From CADEED01 sp035995425 (GTDB taxonomy: Bacteria > Pseudomonadota > Gammaproteobacteria > Steroidobacterales > Steroidobacteraceae): DNA of 5,924 nucleotides. Where the stretch lies: NCBI GenBank assembly GCA_035995425.1, contig DASYKM010000203.1, positions 1 through 5,924 of the forward strand, in the 5' to 3' direction. Below the pieces are notes generated by a model. The model saw only the letters and a list, made by a program, of their open reading frames with translations. It did not search any database and was not told the DNA's origin. Below, in pieces: positions 5,514 through 5,924 of this stretch. The stretch's first letter is position 1; each line of letters starts with the position of its first letter. The translations under genes and the position numbers were made by a program.

Positions 5514-5924
5514 TCATGAACCCAAAGGTGGCCGCGGCCTTTGCCTGGACGGCATGTCGAGCACGGCGAGCCGAATCAGTCTGACCATCGCTTCACGCGC
5601 CGCGTCGGCGTCCTTGGCGGCGATGGCATCGTAGACCCGAAGGTGATCGGGTACCGGGTCGCGTTCGATTTTCGCCAGCCGTTGTTTGAACTCCGTCAGC
5701 GCGTTGACCGCCGCCGTGACGCCGTTGGTCAGCGAGATGACGAATGGGTTGCGCGTGGCCGCGAGCAACGCCGCGTGGAACGACTTGTCCGCCTCGCGAC
5801 CTTCCACCCTGTGCAGGGTATGGAGCGTCATGGCGTCGAGCGCGCGGCGCATATCCGCGAGATGTTCCTGGCTGCGGCGCATGGCGGCGAGCGCGGCTGC
5901 CGCCGGCTCGACGATCGTTCTCAG
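5514..5924 (-). CDS. GntR-family transcriptional regulator, FCD (FadR-type) ligand domain, 5' truncated
   Basis: The reading frame is open to the right edge, giving 136 C-terminal residues. It begins 'LRTIVEPAAAALAAMRR', matching the first helix of FCD domains (R-x-x-I/V-E-P...A-A-x-x-A-A), so the in-frame ATG at 5880-5882 is internal and not the start. Further FCD signs are 'DKSFHAALLAATRNP' (Asp46, His50 in the partial numbering) and 'DHLRVYDAIAAKDADAAREAMVRL' (His94). The N-terminal winged helix-turn-helix is outside the window. FCD regulators bind sugar acids or other small carboxylates and control adjacent catabolic genes, usually by repression. Here it leads a cluster of exported carbohydrate enzymes and is probably co-transcribed with them (17-nt gap), so autoregulation is likely. 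The fourth metal-ligand His expected 22 residues after His94 is Leu116. The tail after 'LAVLDM' is Pro/Arg-rich. The inducer cannot be named. Confidence 0.87.
   Translation of the reverse strand: MRTIVEPAAAALAAMRRSQEHLADMRRALDAMTLHTLHRVEGREADKSFHAALLAATRNPFVISLTNGVTAAVNALTEFKQRLAKIERDPVPDHLRVYDAIAAKDADAAREAMVRLIRLAVLDMPSRQRPRPPLGS

Noticed and set aside
5880..5882. ATG as the start of a 122-aa regulator
   Set aside because: The FCD signature continues upstream in frame to the window edge, so this Met is internal and the gene is truncated by the window.

Overview
The window looks like a polysaccharide-degradation locus from a GC-rich Gram-negative bacterium. The end of a TonB-dependent outer-membrane receptor and Sec/Tat-exported enzymes show the Gram-negative envelope. 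The GC-rich codon use and the receptor-plus-CAZyme layout without a SusD fit a proteobacterium (Xanthomonadales, Steroidobacter-like or sphingomonad-like) better than a Bacteroidetes. The taxonomic guess is inference only. The window is almost completely coding, with no gap longer than 17 bases between genes and no RNA gene, insertion sequence or CRISPR array.

Layout: at the left edge, on the plus strand, are the last 54 codons of a TonB-dependent receptor. Everything else is on the minus strand and reads right to left as one tight cluster: (1) a GntR-family regulator of the FCD/FadR type, cut by the right edge (N-terminal DNA-binding part outside); (2) a secreted alpha/beta-hydrolase esterase, 17 nt downstream; (3) a secreted right-handed beta-helix protein resembling GH141, 6 nt downstream; (4) a Tat-exported GH95 enzyme whose GTG start lies inside the beta-helix gene, a 20-nt overlap. 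The GH95 gene then runs tail-to-tail into the receptor gene and the two coding ends overlap by 11 nt.

Working model (inference): the receptor imports plant cell-wall oligosaccharides into the periplasm. There the esterase removes acyl groups, and the GH95 and beta-helix enzymes remove alpha-L-fucose or alpha-L-galactose decorations, under control of the GntR regulator. The GH95 active-site motif carries Thr where the B. bifidum 1,2-alpha-L-fucosidase AfcA has His419. That substitution is associated with alpha-L-galactosidase activity, so the default label 'alpha-L-fucosidase' may be wrong. A GH95 next to a GH141-like protein recalls the enzyme pair that acts on rhamnogalacturonan-II side chain A in Bacteroides. 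Nothing here is clearly a wholly new system; the most interesting points are substrate specificity, the compact gene overlaps, a 12-bp bulged hairpin at the convergent gene ends, and a lost metal-ligand position in the regulator.
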